From Agriterribacter humi (GTDB taxonomy: Bacteria > Bacteroidota > Bacteroidia > Chitinophagales > Chitinophagaceae): a DNA stretch of 64,000 nucleotides. The notes under the pieces are model-generated. The model did no database searches, was not told the DNA's origin, and was given only the letters and a program-made list of their open reading frames with translations. A program made the translations under genes and the position numbers. The stretch's first letter is position 1; every line of letters starts with the position of its first letter. This document shows positions 34,980 to 43,461 of this stretch, in pieces. The DNA is taken from assembly GCF_009192765.1 (NCBI RefSeq), contig NZ_VOHQ01000009.1, forward strand, positions 1 through 64,000, given 5' to 3'.

Positions 34980-36323
34980 ATGACCAAACCAGAGAATATA
35001 TCTTCCAGAAACCAACTGGGTTTTTTCTCTGTTACCATGATCGTGGTAAGCCTGGTTGTTGGCATGGGCATATTTGGTACGCCCGCTAATGTAGCTGCCT
35101 CTTCAGGCTCAGCCTGGATTTTTTTTGCAGCATGGGTGGCAGGCGGCCTGGTTGCCTTATGCGGAGCGCTCACTTATGCAGAAATAGGTGTACGGTTGCC
35201 GGTAATGGGTGCTTACTATAAGGTTTTTTCCACCTGCTATCACCCCGTGGTAGGATTTACTGTAAATGCGCTTATTCTTATCAGCAATGCAGCATCACTG
35301 GGCATTGTATGCCTCATTGGCGCCGATTATGTAAGCGACCTGCTGTTTGGCCAACCTTCGGGAATAGTATTTAATATCTTAGTTTCTATATCAGCGGTTT
35401 TTATTTTTTATATCGTGAACCTGTTTGGTTTGTATACGAGCAGCCTGACGCAAAATATACTTACGGTAATTAAAATTGCGCTTATTGTTTTACTCATTGC
35501 CAGTATGCTGAAAGGAGTAGTGGTAGAGCCCCATGGCTATATTGAAGGCGCCCGGCTATACCAGTTTAAAGACAATCACTGGCTCACTTTGTTTTTGGCG
35601 AGCATGATACCGGTTAGCTTTTCTTACGGAGGTTACCAGCAAACCATCAATTTTGGCAGTGAAATAAAGGATACACGGCTTTTACCCAGAGCCATTGTAA
35701 CAGGTATTTGTATTGTTATCATTCTATACCTGGCGCTCAATGTCGCTTATACGGAGGTCATTGGCTACGATAAAATGAAAAACGCTTCCGCCATCGGAGC
35801 ACTGTTGTGCGAAGCATGGTTCGGTACAACAGGTGCAAAGGTTTTTGATGCATGTATGTTCCTTTCGGTGCTGGCTTATGTAAATATTATATTGATGAGC
35901 AATCCCAGGGTAATGTACGCCATGAGCGGGGACAAGGTTTTTCCTTCAATATTTTTACGCAGGCACTCCAAAACCCAGGCGTTGGTTCCCGCACTTACCG
36001 CTTTTTCATTAGCCACCATTTTCATTACCTTCTTTGGTAAAAGTGTAGACAGCATCCTGGGGTTCACTATGTTTTTAGACAGCATTGGTATGAGTACTTC
36101 TGCAGCCGCCCTGTTCTATTTAAGAAGAAAGCAGCAAAAGGATGCAGTTCGGGGCAAATGGACAAAACTTACACCTTTCTTAACCGTTATTTTCGTATTG
36201 TCGTATTTTGGAATTGCGGTTGCTGTAGTTATCAGCAAACCCCTGGCCGCCGTTACCGGAATGTGCCTTTTGCTGCTATTGGCCGCGATCTATTTTATTT
36301 TTTATTACAAAAAGAAACAATAA
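34980..36323 (+). CDS. APC-superfamily amino acid permease
   Basis: 447 residues, about 12 membrane helices. Helix 1 has VVSLVVGMGIFGTPANVAASSGSAW, the unwound G-x-G-I-F-G substrate site of the amino acid/polyamine/organocation family, followed by AWVAGGLVALCGALTYAEIGVRLPV. It has one of the few good ribosome binding sites in this window (GGAGG, ~10 bases before the ATG). The next gene, a PLP-dependent lyase, begins five bases after the stop, so import and breakdown of a sulfur-containing or related amino acid is a reasonable guess. Substrate not determinable. Confidence 0.92.
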   Translation: MTKPENISSRNQLGFFSVTMIVVSLVVGMGIFGTPANVAASSGSAWIFFAAWVAGGLVALCGALTYAEIGVRLPVMGAYYKVFSTCYHPVVGFTVNALILISNAASLGIVCLIGADYVSDLLFGQPSGIVFNILVSISAVFIFYIVNLFGLYTSSLTQNILTVIKIALIVLLIASMLKGVVVEPHGYIEGARLYQFKDNHWLTLFLASMIPVSFSYGGYQQTINFGSEIKDTRLLPRAIVTGICIVIILYLALNVAYTEVIGYDKMKNASAIGALLCEAWFGTTGAKVFDACMFLSVLAYVNIILMSNPRVMYAMSGDKVFPSIFLRRHSKTQALVPALTAFSLATIFITFFGKSVDSILGFTMFLDSIGMSTSAAALFYLRRKQQKDAVRGKWTKLTPFLTVIFVLSYFGIAVAVVISKPLAAVTGMCLLLLLAAIYFIFYYKKKQ

Positions 36324-36328
36324 GGCGT

Positions 36329-37489
36329 ATGGATCTTTCCTACATCATTAATGAACTGGGCGAAGAACGGGAACAATATTTTAATGCTGTTGCTCCACCC
36401 ATTATACAAACCAGCAATTTCACTTTTAAAAAAGTGGATGAAATGCGTAAGCTGTTCAAAGATGAATACAGCGGCTACATTTACAGCAGGGGGCTGAATC
36501 CCACCATTGATATTCTCCGGAAAAAATTAGCGGCGCTTGATGAAGCCGAAGACTGCCTGGTGTTCAACAGCGGCGCTTCAGCCATATTTGCCTCAGTATT
36601 GGCCAATGTAAAAGCAGGCGATCATATCGTTTCTGTTGAAAAACCTTATTCATGGGCGCAGCACATGTTTAATGTGATACTGCCACGTTTTGGTGTAACA
36701 ACTACTTATGTAGACGGCACACAAATAGAAAACTTTGAAAGAGCCATTTTACCCAACACTTCCATCATTTACCTGGAATCGCCAAACTCATGGAGCTTTG
36801 CACTGCAGGATTTAACTGCCGTTGCGGAATTGGCCAAAGCGGAAGGTATTATTACCATTTGCGACAACAGCTATTGCACTCCTTTATATCAAAAACCATT
36901 AATCATGGGCATTGATATCGCGTTGCAATCGGCTACAAAATACATAGGCGGTCACAGCGATGTAGTGGCGGGCGTATTAACGGGGCGCCGCGAAATGATG
37001 GCTAAAATATTTAACAGCGAGTATCTTACCGCAGGAAATGGCATTTCGCCTTTTAACGCATGGCTGCTGATCAGAGGATTAAGAACCCTTCCCATACGGC
37101 TGCAAAAAGTAACGGAAAACACAAAAGTGGTGCTGGCCTATCTGAAAGCGCATCCAAAAGTGGAATCTGTATTGTTCCCGCACGATGAAAGCTTTCCCCA
37201 GTATATTTTAGCGAAGCAGCAAATGAAGGCTGCCTGTGGTCTTATATCATTTTATCTGAAGGTGGAAAAGATTGAAGATATTGTGAAATTTTGTGAAAGT
37301 CTTAAACATATACTCATGGCCGTTAGCTGGGGCGGCTATGAATCTTTAATTATACCCGGTTGCGCTTCGGTGACTCCTGAAGCATATGATATAAATCAAA
37401 AACCGCAAAGGATGCTGCGGCTGTATATAGGACAGGAAGAACCTGATTATATCATTCAGGATATAGACCAGGCGTTAAATAATACATGA
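36329..37489 (+). CDS. Cys/Met-metabolism PLP-dependent lyase
   Basis: 386 residues from the ATG at 36329, five bases after the permease; a much longer frame runs inside the permease gene and is rejected. Fold type I PLP enzyme of the transsulfuration family: YSRGLNPTIDILRKKLAAL, FNSGASAIFASVLANVKAGDHI, YLESPNSWSFALQD, CDNSYCTPLYQKPL with Asp179, and the PLP lysine K204 in LQSATKYIGGHSDVVAG, then PFNAWLLIRGLRTLPIR. Members include cystathionine gamma-synthase, cystathionine lyases and methionine gamma-lyase; the exact reaction cannot be fixed. Co-transcription with an amino acid permease favours a catabolic lyase. Confidence 0.9.
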   Translation: MDLSYIINELGEEREQYFNAVAPPIIQTSNFTFKKVDEMRKLFKDEYSGYIYSRGLNPTIDILRKKLAALDEAEDCLVFNSGASAIFASVLANVKAGDHIVSVEKPYSWAQHMFNVILPRFGVTTTYVDGTQIENFERAILPNTSIIYLESPNSWSFALQDLTAVAELAKAEGIITICDNSYCTPLYQKPLIMGIDIALQSATKYIGGHSDVVAGVLTGRREMMAKIFNSEYLTAGNGISPFNAWLLIRGLRTLPIRLQKVTENTKVVLAYLKAHPKVESVLFPHDESFPQYILAKQQMKAACGLISFYLKVEKIEDIVKFCESLKHILMAVSWGGYESLIIPGCASVTPEAYDINQKPQRMLRLYIGQEEPDYIIQDIDQALNNT

Positions 37490-37584
37490 AGGGTTTTGTC
37501 AAATCTTTTTTTAATTGAATATTTGTAGCCTAAACAGAAAATTTGACGTCATCCAAAAGGCAGGCTTCCTGCCATGGTATATTA

Positions 37585-37592
37585 TAAATTTG
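37585..37592 (+). promoter_or_regulatory. -7-like box (TAAATTTG) before the TolC gene
   Basis: Exact TAnnTTTG match, four bases before the ATG, as seen before dut and nearly so before polA. A small GGCAGG-CTT-CCTGCC hairpin lies just upstream at 37559-37573. No -33 TTG at standard distance was found. Confidence 0.35.
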
Positions 37593-37596
37593 TTTC

Positions 37597-39057
37597 ATGA
37601 GAAGATTACTATGCTGTCTGGTTGTACTAACAATCTTACTGGTTAATCAAATTGCCAATGCTCAAACGAATGAAAAATGGGGTCTCCGGCGGTGCGTGGA
37701 ATATGCCCTTACCAATAATGTTTCTGTAAGACAAGCTGATATACAGGCGCGACTTTCAGCTATTGCGCTTAAACAAAGCAAGCTTCAGCAAATACCTTCA
37801 CTCAACTTTTCCGGTAACCACGGTTTTTCGTTTGGACGTTCATTAGATTATTCAACCAATGTATACACCGACAATAATGTAATGTACCAACAACTGGGAT
37901 TGAACGCCCAGGTTAATTTATTCAATTGGAACAGCCAGAGAAATGCCATAAAATCAAACGATTATAATTACCAGGCTGATGCAGCCGCAATAGACAAAGC
38001 AAAAAATGATATCGCTTTGAATGTAGCCCGTCAGTATCTGCTCGTGCTTTTAGATGTTGAACAGGCCGAGGTAACAGATATACAATTAAAGCAAAGCCAG
38101 GCGCAATATCAAAATACACGCAAGCAGGTAGATGCGGGAGCATTACCGGAATTAAACGCGGCGGAATTAGAAGCACAGGTTGCCAGGGACAGCGCCAACC
38201 TGATCAGCGCCCTGACACAGATAGAAGTAGATAAACTTACCCTGAAAGCCCTCATCAATCTTCCGGCCGATGCTGCTTTTGAGCTGGAAGTACCCGTAAT
38301 AGAACAAATACCGGTAGATAATATCCTTGAAATTTCACCCGCAATGGTGTTCAATATGGCTATAAAATCGCAGCCCCAGATTAAAGTGAATAATTTGCGC
38401 CTGCTGGCATCCGAAAAAAGCTATGCGTCTGCAAAAGGAAGACAATATCCTTCCATTTCAGCATTCGGACAGTTAGGAACAGCTTTTAATAGTTCTTTTA
38501 AAGCAATAAACCAGGTTAACCTGGGTGATCAACCCACACCAGCCTATATACTTAATGGTACAGATAAAGTGTATGTGTATTCGCCACAGGCAGGTGTTGT
38601 AACCAGTAAAAAGAATTTTGGTCAATTATGGAATGGATATGGCAGCCAGTTGAAAAATAATTTCGGACAGGGAATAGGTATTGGCTTAAGCATTCCCATC
38701 TTTAACGGATGGTCGGCACGTGCGGATATAGAAAGGGCGAAATGGGATATTAAAAACAAAGAACTGGCAATCGAACAGGATACATTGAAGTTAAAGCAGG
38801 ATGTATATACTGCTTACAACCAGGCGCTGGGGTCCTTTCATACATTCAGTGCAAGACAAAAAGAGGTTGCCATTGCTGAACGTTCCTTTGATCTCGCTTC
38901 CAAAAGATATGATATTGGCGCCATGCAAACTATTGAATGGCTTACCAATCAAACCAATTTATACAATGCAAGAATAAATACACTTATTGCCCAGTATGAT
39001 TATGTATTTAAAATGAAAGTACTTGAATTTTATAAGGGACAGGGCATCAGGTTATAA
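37597..39057 (+). CDS. TolC-family outer-membrane efflux protein
   Basis: 486 residues with a signal peptide (LLCCLVVLTILLVNQIANAQ). Two repeats of the TolC barrel/tunnel: WGLRRCVEYALTNNVSVRQADIQ at the start, long helices (AALQSVR-like heptads, QYLLVLLDVEQAEVTDIQLKQ), and a second half with GQGIGIGLSIPIFNGWSARADIERAKWD. It forms the outer-membrane exit duct of a tripartite pump. The periplasmic adaptor follows after 17 bases. No inner-membrane transporter gene is next to them. Confidence 0.92.
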   Translation: MRRLLCCLVVLTILLVNQIANAQTNEKWGLRRCVEYALTNNVSVRQADIQARLSAIALKQSKLQQIPSLNFSGNHGFSFGRSLDYSTNVYTDNNVMYQQLGLNAQVNLFNWNSQRNAIKSNDYNYQADAAAIDKAKNDIALNVARQYLLVLLDVEQAEVTDIQLKQSQAQYQNTRKQVDAGALPELNAAELEAQVARDSANLISALTQIEVDKLTLKALINLPADAAFELEVPVIEQIPVDNILEISPAMVFNMAIKSQPQIKVNNLRLLASEKSYASAKGRQYPSISAFGQLGTAFNSSFKAINQVNLGDQPTPAYILNGTDKVYVYSPQAGVVTSKKNFGQLWNGYGSQLKNNFGQGIGIGLSIPIFNGWSARADIERAKWDIKNKELAIEQDTLKLKQDVYTAYNQALGSFHTFSARQKEVAIAERSFDLASKRYDIGAMQTIEWLTNQTNLYNARINTLIAQYDYVFKMKVLEFYKGQGIRL

Positions 39058-39074
39058 CTTCTAAACAACAACAC

Positions 39075-40481
39075 ATGAATAAAAAGCTGCTGTGGATCAT
39101 TATTAGCCTCGTAGTATTGGTAGTATTACTGGTAGTATTGAAAAAGAACGGTGTGATAGGCAAAGAAGAAGGAATAAAAGTTTCTTCCGAAAAAGTAATA
39201 CGCAGAAATATTACGGAAATTGTAACGGCAAGTGGTAAGGTATATCCCGAAATAGAGGTGAAGATCAGTCCCGATGTTTCAGGTGAAATAACAGAGCTGA
39301 ATGTGGAAGAAGGCGATAGCGTAAGAAAAGGGCAGATACTGGCACGCATATACGCTGATATTTATGCTACGCAGCGCGACCAGGCTGCAGCACAGGTTGC
39401 CGGCCAGCAGTCGCTGGTATCTAATGCAGAGGCGCAGTTAGAAGCATTGAAATCTTCACTTGAACTGGCAAAACTTACCTTCGACAGGCAAAAGCAATTG
39501 CTGGACGATAAAGTAATTTCAAGAGCGGAGTTTGAGCAGGCAGACAATACCTTAAAAACGGCCCAGGCCAATTATGAAGCCGCATTGCAGAGCGTTCGCA
39601 GCAACCAGGCCCAGGTAAGAAGCGCTACAGCCAATTTGCAAAAAGCCAATAAAGACCTGAGCCGGACGGCCCTGATATCACCCATGACAGGCGTAGTTTC
39701 TTTACTGAACGTAAAAGAAGGTGAAAGGGTAGTAGGTAACTCTATGATGGCGGGAACTGAAATGATGCGCATAGCAGACATCAGCGTATATGAAATTAGG
39801 GTAGAAGTAGGTGAGAATGATGTTCAGAAAATTGACCTGGGCGATACCGCTATTATTGAAGTTGATGCTTATAACAACCGAAAATTCAACGGCATTGTTA
39901 CTCAAATCGCCAGCAGCCAGAAAGGAGCAGCTTCGCAAACCGCATCTTCAGCCATTTCCAGCACAGATGTTACAAACTATGAAGTAAGGATCCGCATCGT
40001 TCGCGACTCTTATGCAGATCTTTTTGATCCCTCCAGACCTAAAAAATTTCCTTTTCGCCCGGGTATGAGCGCCAGTGCCGATATACAAACCAAAACGCAC
40101 AGGGATGTGCTTTCTGTTCCAATTAATGCAGTAACCACACGTGATAAGAAAGATACCGCCAGTGAAGGCGCTAAAACTAAGGATGTTAAAAAGCCAGACA
40201 ATGCTGCCGCAGAAAACAATAATGCGAACGGCGATAATGTACCCGTCATTGCATCAGATGACCTGCTGGAAGTAGTATTTGTTTTGCAAAAAGACAATAG
40301 CGTAAAACTGGTAACGGTAAAAACAGGCATTCAGGACATTAATAATATTGAGATAGTGGATGGGTTGAAAGAAGGTGATGAAGTAATTACGGGACCTTAT
40401 ACCATTGTAAGCAAAACACTCAAAAACAAAACAAAAGTAAAAGTAGTTCCCAAAGAACAATTATTTGAAATAAAGAAATAA
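39075..40481 (+). CDS. RND/MacA-type periplasmic adaptor (HlyD family)
   Basis: 468 residues: one N-terminal membrane helix (LLWIIISLVVLVVLLVVL), then lipoyl half-motif (KISPDVSGEITELNVEEGDSVRKGQIL), a coiled-coil hairpin (about 95-195, with QLLDDKVISRAEFEQADNTL), the second lipoyl half (DLSRTALISPMTGVVSLLNVKEGERV), a beta barrel, and a C-terminal membrane-proximal domain. A low-complexity insert rich in Lys/Asp/Ala/Asn (residues ~360-390) is unusual. It bridges a pump to the TolC protein encoded upstream; in Bacteroidota such pairs usually serve a MacB-like ABC pump, here absent from the operon. Confidence 0.9.
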   Translation: MNKKLLWIIISLVVLVVLLVVLKKNGVIGKEEGIKVSSEKVIRRNITEIVTASGKVYPEIEVKISPDVSGEITELNVEEGDSVRKGQILARIYADIYATQRDQAAAQVAGQQSLVSNAEAQLEALKSSLELAKLTFDRQKQLLDDKVISRAEFEQADNTLKTAQANYEAALQSVRSNQAQVRSATANLQKANKDLSRTALISPMTGVVSLLNVKEGERVVGNSMMAGTEMMRIADISVYEIRVEVGENDVQKIDLGDTAIIEVDAYNNRKFNGIVTQIASSQKGAASQTASSAISSTDVTNYEVRIRIVRDSYADLFDPSRPKKFPFRPGMSASADIQTKTHRDVLSVPINAVTTRDKKDTASEGAKTKDVKKPDNAAAENNNANGDNVPVIASDDLLEVVFVLQKDNSVKLVTVKTGIQDINNIEIVDGLKEGDEVITGPYTIVSKTLKNKTKVKVVPKEQLFEIKK

Positions 40482-40559
40482 ATGGAGTTTGAAAGTTTAT
40501 TGTTTGTTGTTTATGATGGGATGTATTCAAAACTATAAACAATAGCCGCATTTTAAAAG

Positions 40560-40593
40560 TTTGAGGCCTACTTTTGAGGCTCAAATTTTTTTT
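40560..40593 (+). terminator. Hairpin plus T-tract abutting the gpsA start codon
   Basis: TTTGAGGCC (40560-40568) pairs with GGCTCAAA (40578-40585, one bulged G), followed by eight T residues (40586-40593) that end exactly at the gpsA ATG. It should terminate the efflux operon. Its loop contains TACTTTTG (40569-40576), a perfect -7 match, so the same bases may also serve as the gpsA promoter. Confidence 0.6.
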
Positions 40594-41631
40594 ATGCAGT
40601 TTGGTATTATCGGCAGCGGAAGCTGGGGAACGGCGTTGGCAAAAATGCTTACAGACAATGGAATGCACATTAACTGGTGCGTACGCAACGATGCAGTAGC
40701 AAAACATATTCTGAAAAGACATCACAATCCCAATTACCTTCAATCCGTATCTTTTGATGCAGGCTTGCTTTCCCTGTTTACCAATCCCAGGGAGGCTTTT
40801 AATACGTCAGATCATATTGTTATCGTTACGCCCTCTGCTTATGTAATACAACAGTTTACCGGTATTACTGCCAAAGACCTGGCAGGGAAAAAAATCATTT
40901 CCGCCGTTAAAGGAATTTTACCGCAGCAGAATCTGCTGCTAAATGATTACCTGAAAAAGAAGTTCGATCTCAGCATTGACAACTATTTTACCATTATGGG
41001 ACCATGCCATGCCGAAGAAGTAGCGGCTGAACGATTATCCTATCTTACTTTTTCAGGAACAAAACAGGCGGCTACAAAAGTGATTGCCGGCAATTTCGCT
41101 ACCCCTTATATCAATACCATTATTAATCATGATATATATGGTGTGCAGTATGCCGCCGTACTCAAAAATATTTACGCTGTTGCGGCGGGCATGGCGCACG
41201 GACTGGGTTACGGTGATAATTTTTTAAGTGTGCTGATCGCTAACAGCGCCGATGAAATGGCAGGTTTTTTGCGCAAAGCGGGTATACGCAATATAAAAGT
41301 AGGCGTGCATACAGCGGCGAGTGCGCTGCAGCAAAAAAAGTCGCCCAATTATGCCGCATCGGTTTATTTAGGCGATCTGCTGGTAACCTGTTATTCGTTG
41401 TTCAGCCGCAACCGCACTTTTGGCGCCATGATCGGCAAAGGTCATTCCGTTCAGTCTGCTCAAACAGAAATGAAAATGGTGGCCGAAGGATACAATGCGG
41501 GGCGCAGTATTCATGAACTGAATAAAGAAATCAGGGCGGATATGCCCATCGCGGAAAACATTTACCAGGTATTATGGAAAAAGCTCTCTCCGCGTATTGC
41601 ATTCAAGTATATAGAAGACAGCCTGGTATAA
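40594..41631 (+). CDS. gpsA: NAD(P)H-dependent glycerol-3-phosphate dehydrogenase
   Basis: 345 residues from the ATG at 40594; a TTG 33 bases upstream lies inside the hairpin. Reduces dihydroxyacetone phosphate to sn-glycerol 3-phosphate for phospholipid synthesis. The N-terminal Rossmann motif is GSGSWGTALAKML (GxGxxG/A), followed by WCVRND, VTPSAYVIQQF, SAVKGI, MGPCHAEEVA, and the catalytic-lysine region VLKNIYAVAAGMAHGLGYGDN with NSADEM. Cytoplasmic, normal length. It converges on the HAD gene three bases beyond its stop. Confidence 0.96.
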   Translation: MQFGIIGSGSWGTALAKMLTDNGMHINWCVRNDAVAKHILKRHHNPNYLQSVSFDAGLLSLFTNPREAFNTSDHIVIVTPSAYVIQQFTGITAKDLAGKKIISAVKGILPQQNLLLNDYLKKKFDLSIDNYFTIMGPCHAEEVAAERLSYLTFSGTKQAATKVIAGNFATPYINTIINHDIYGVQYAAVLKNIYAVAAGMAHGLGYGDNFLSVLIANSADEMAGFLRKAGIRNIKVGVHTAASALQQKKSPNYAASVYLGDLLVTCYSLFSRNRTFGAMIGKGHSVQSAQTEMKMVAEGYNAGRSIHELNKEIRADMPIAENIYQVLWKKLSPRIAFKYIEDSLV

Positions 41632-41634
41632 AAA

Positions 41635-42249
41635 TTATAAATCAATATCAAGAATAGACATGCCGGGTTTAATATGTATTCCTTTTAAACCCACAGACTC
41701 AGCACCTTCAATATTTAGAATGGAATCGTCTATAAAAACCGTTTTTGAAGGATCAAGGTTATTTTCTCTGATGATATGCTCATACGATTCCTTATCGGGT
41801 TTGCGCATGCCTAATGTATGTGAGTAATAGGCTTTTTCGAAATGATCGTCAAAAACATTTCCATTGAATGTATCTGCATATGCTTTTCTGAAATTTGTTA
41901 AATGCAGCGCATTGGTATTGCTGAAGAGGAATAAACGGTATTTGTTTTTTAATTTGTTCAATAAGGAAATCCGTTCTTCAGGAAAATGGCCAAGCATTGC
42001 ATTCCATGCGGCTATAAGGTCATCATCCGTTAAGGGTAGTCCGGCCAATTTTTTCAGGGATCCCAGGAATTCGGCATCCGTTATACTACCCACTTCATAT
42101 TCTTTAAAAAAAGAGGAAACATTGCCGCTGCGGAAAAGCGTGTTGTAATCTTTTACACCCAAAGCTGTAAAATGTTGTTCGGCGCGGGGCATATCCAATG
42201 TAAGTATAACGCCTCCCAGGTCGAAGATCAGGTTTTCAATATTTTGCAT
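41635..42249 (-). CDS. HAD-superfamily (subfamily IA) phosphatase
   Basis: 204 residues. Motif I is FDLGGVILTLD, in which the first Asp is the nucleophile and the usual second Asp is replaced by Gly, as in the YihX/epoxide-hydrolase-like IA group. Motif II LFLFSNTNALH, motif III lysine in LGMRKPDKESY, motif IV FIDDSILNIEGAESVG. The helical cap follows motif I. Likely a small cytoplasmic sugar-phosphate phosphatase. TATTTTAG lies three bases before the ATG. Confidence 0.9.
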   Translation of the reverse strand: MQNIENLIFDLGGVILTLDMPRAEQHFTALGVKDYNTLFRSGNVSSFFKEYEVGSITDAEFLGSLKKLAGLPLTDDDLIAAWNAMLGHFPEERISLLNKLKNKYRLFLFSNTNALHLTNFRKAYADTFNGNVFDDHFEKAYYSHTLGMRKPDKESYEHIIRENNLDPSKTVFIDDSILNIEGAESVGLKGIHIKPGMSILDIDL

Positions 42250-42485
42250 GGGCTAAAATACGGAGGATTTTATAAAAATATGTATTGCAGCAATCGTGAC
42301 CGGTTCTTCTTCTTTTTTCTATACTTCTTTTCGTAACCAACATGTTTCTATTTCCATCCTGTTGTGGGGTAAATATTAATGCGGAGGAGGTGGCTTTATA
42401 TTCAGTACTAATGATCTGTTTCCGTCCCCGCGTCTCCGGTCAGGCTGCGTGAAACAATGCCCAAACAATGTCCCTTTTTTCCAAT

Positions 42486-42513
42486 TTTGTTTTGCAACAA
42501 CCAAATACTTTTG
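42486..42513 (+). promoter_or_regulatory. Bacteroidota-type promoter before the VOC gene
   Basis: TTTG (42486-42489), 16-base spacer, TACTTTTG (42506-42513), which is the TTTG / TAnnTTTG arrangement with a slightly short spacer. It ends 22 bases before the ATG at 42536. The best complete promoter seen in the window. Confidence 0.4.
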
Positions 42514-42535
42514 TTCTTATTATTTAACTAAATGT

Positions 42536-42916
42536 ATGAACATGAATATTCCAAAAGGTCACCAGCAGTTAATGCCTTATTTGATATTAGAGAATCCCAG
42601 GGATTTTATCCGCTTTGCTTCAACTGTGTTTGACGCCGTGCCCGGCAATGAGCATTTAAGGGATGATGGCGTTACCATTATGCATGCCGAATTAAAAATA
42701 GGTGAATGCACTATTATGTTTGCGCAGGCCACGGAACAATGGACTTTACAAACAGCTAACCTGTTTATATATGTTAATGACGCCGATAAAAGCTATGCAA
42801 CAGCGCTTGAAAGTGGCGGTATATCAGTAATGGAACCGGCAGACCAGAGTTACGGACGCGCCTGCGGCGTAAAAGATCCTTCGGAAAATACCTGGTGGAT
42901 CACAGGCGTACAATAA
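42536..42916 (+). CDS. VOC-family (glyoxalase-like) protein
   Basis: 126 residues from the ATG at 42536 (an alternative ATG lies two codons on); the longer frame from 42449 runs back through the promoter. PhnB-like vicinal-oxygen-chelate fold: QQLMPYLILENPRDFIRFASTVFDA, HAELKIGECTIMFAQA, NLFIYVNDADKSYATALESG, YGRACGVKDPSENTWWIT. Such proteins are small dimeric metalloenzymes or binding proteins; no substrate can be named. The methyltransferase gene begins 26 bases later, likely the same transcript. Confidence 0.85.
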   Translation: MNMNIPKGHQQLMPYLILENPRDFIRFASTVFDAVPGNEHLRDDGVTIMHAELKIGECTIMFAQATEQWTLQTANLFIYVNDADKSYATALESGGISVMEPADQSYGRACGVKDPSENTWWITGVQ

Positions 42917-42942
42917 AGATTCATAAACGCATCAACAAATGA

Positions 42943-43461
42943 ATGCACACGGAAATGCATGAACGCTATAAATGGGCAATAGCCCTGCTCAACATTCAGG
43001 CGGATGATCAGGTACTTGAAATTGGCTGTGGCACAGGTATTATGGCCGAACAAATTGCCATGCGGCTAAGGAGCGGAAGGCTTCATGCTATTGACAAGTC
43101 GCCGGCGCAAATACAAAAAGCCATAATGCGCAATCAAAAATATATTCAATCCGGCAAAGCGGTATTCAACACCATGGCGCTTGAAGCAATGGATGAAACC
43201 GAACGCTTTGATAAGATAACCGCCTTTAACGTAAATGTATTTCTCAAACCTAACCCACCGGCATTACGGTTGATCCGGCAAATGTTGAAGGTGAACGGAA
43301 AGCTGTTTGTATTTTATCAGCCGCCGTCTGAAAAAAGTGAAAGTCTTTGCGAAACAATAAAATACGCTTTGAAAGCAGGTGGCTTTGAAACTGAGAAGGA
43401 AATGATAAGATCAATGCACCCTGCTTCAGCAGTATGTGTAACAGCAACTGCAGATCGCTAA
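42943..43461 (+). CDS. Class I SAM-dependent methyltransferase
   Basis: 172 residues. Motif I VLEIGCGTGIMAEQIA binds S-adenosylmethionine, the acidic residue after strand 2 is in LHAIDKSPAQI, and motif II/III region follows (FDKITAFNVNVFLKPN, LKVNGKLFVFYQPPSE). Lacks a clear substrate domain, so it likely methylates a small molecule. It overlaps the convergent CGNR gene by four bases at the 3' end. Confidence 0.88.
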   Translation: MHTEMHERYKWAIALLNIQADDQVLEIGCGTGIMAEQIAMRLRSGRLHAIDKSPAQIQKAIMRNQKYIQSGKAVFNTMALEAMDETERFDKITAFNVNVFLKPNPPALRLIRQMLKVNGKLFVFYQPPSEKSESLCETIKYALKAGGFETEKEMIRSMHPASAVCVTATADR

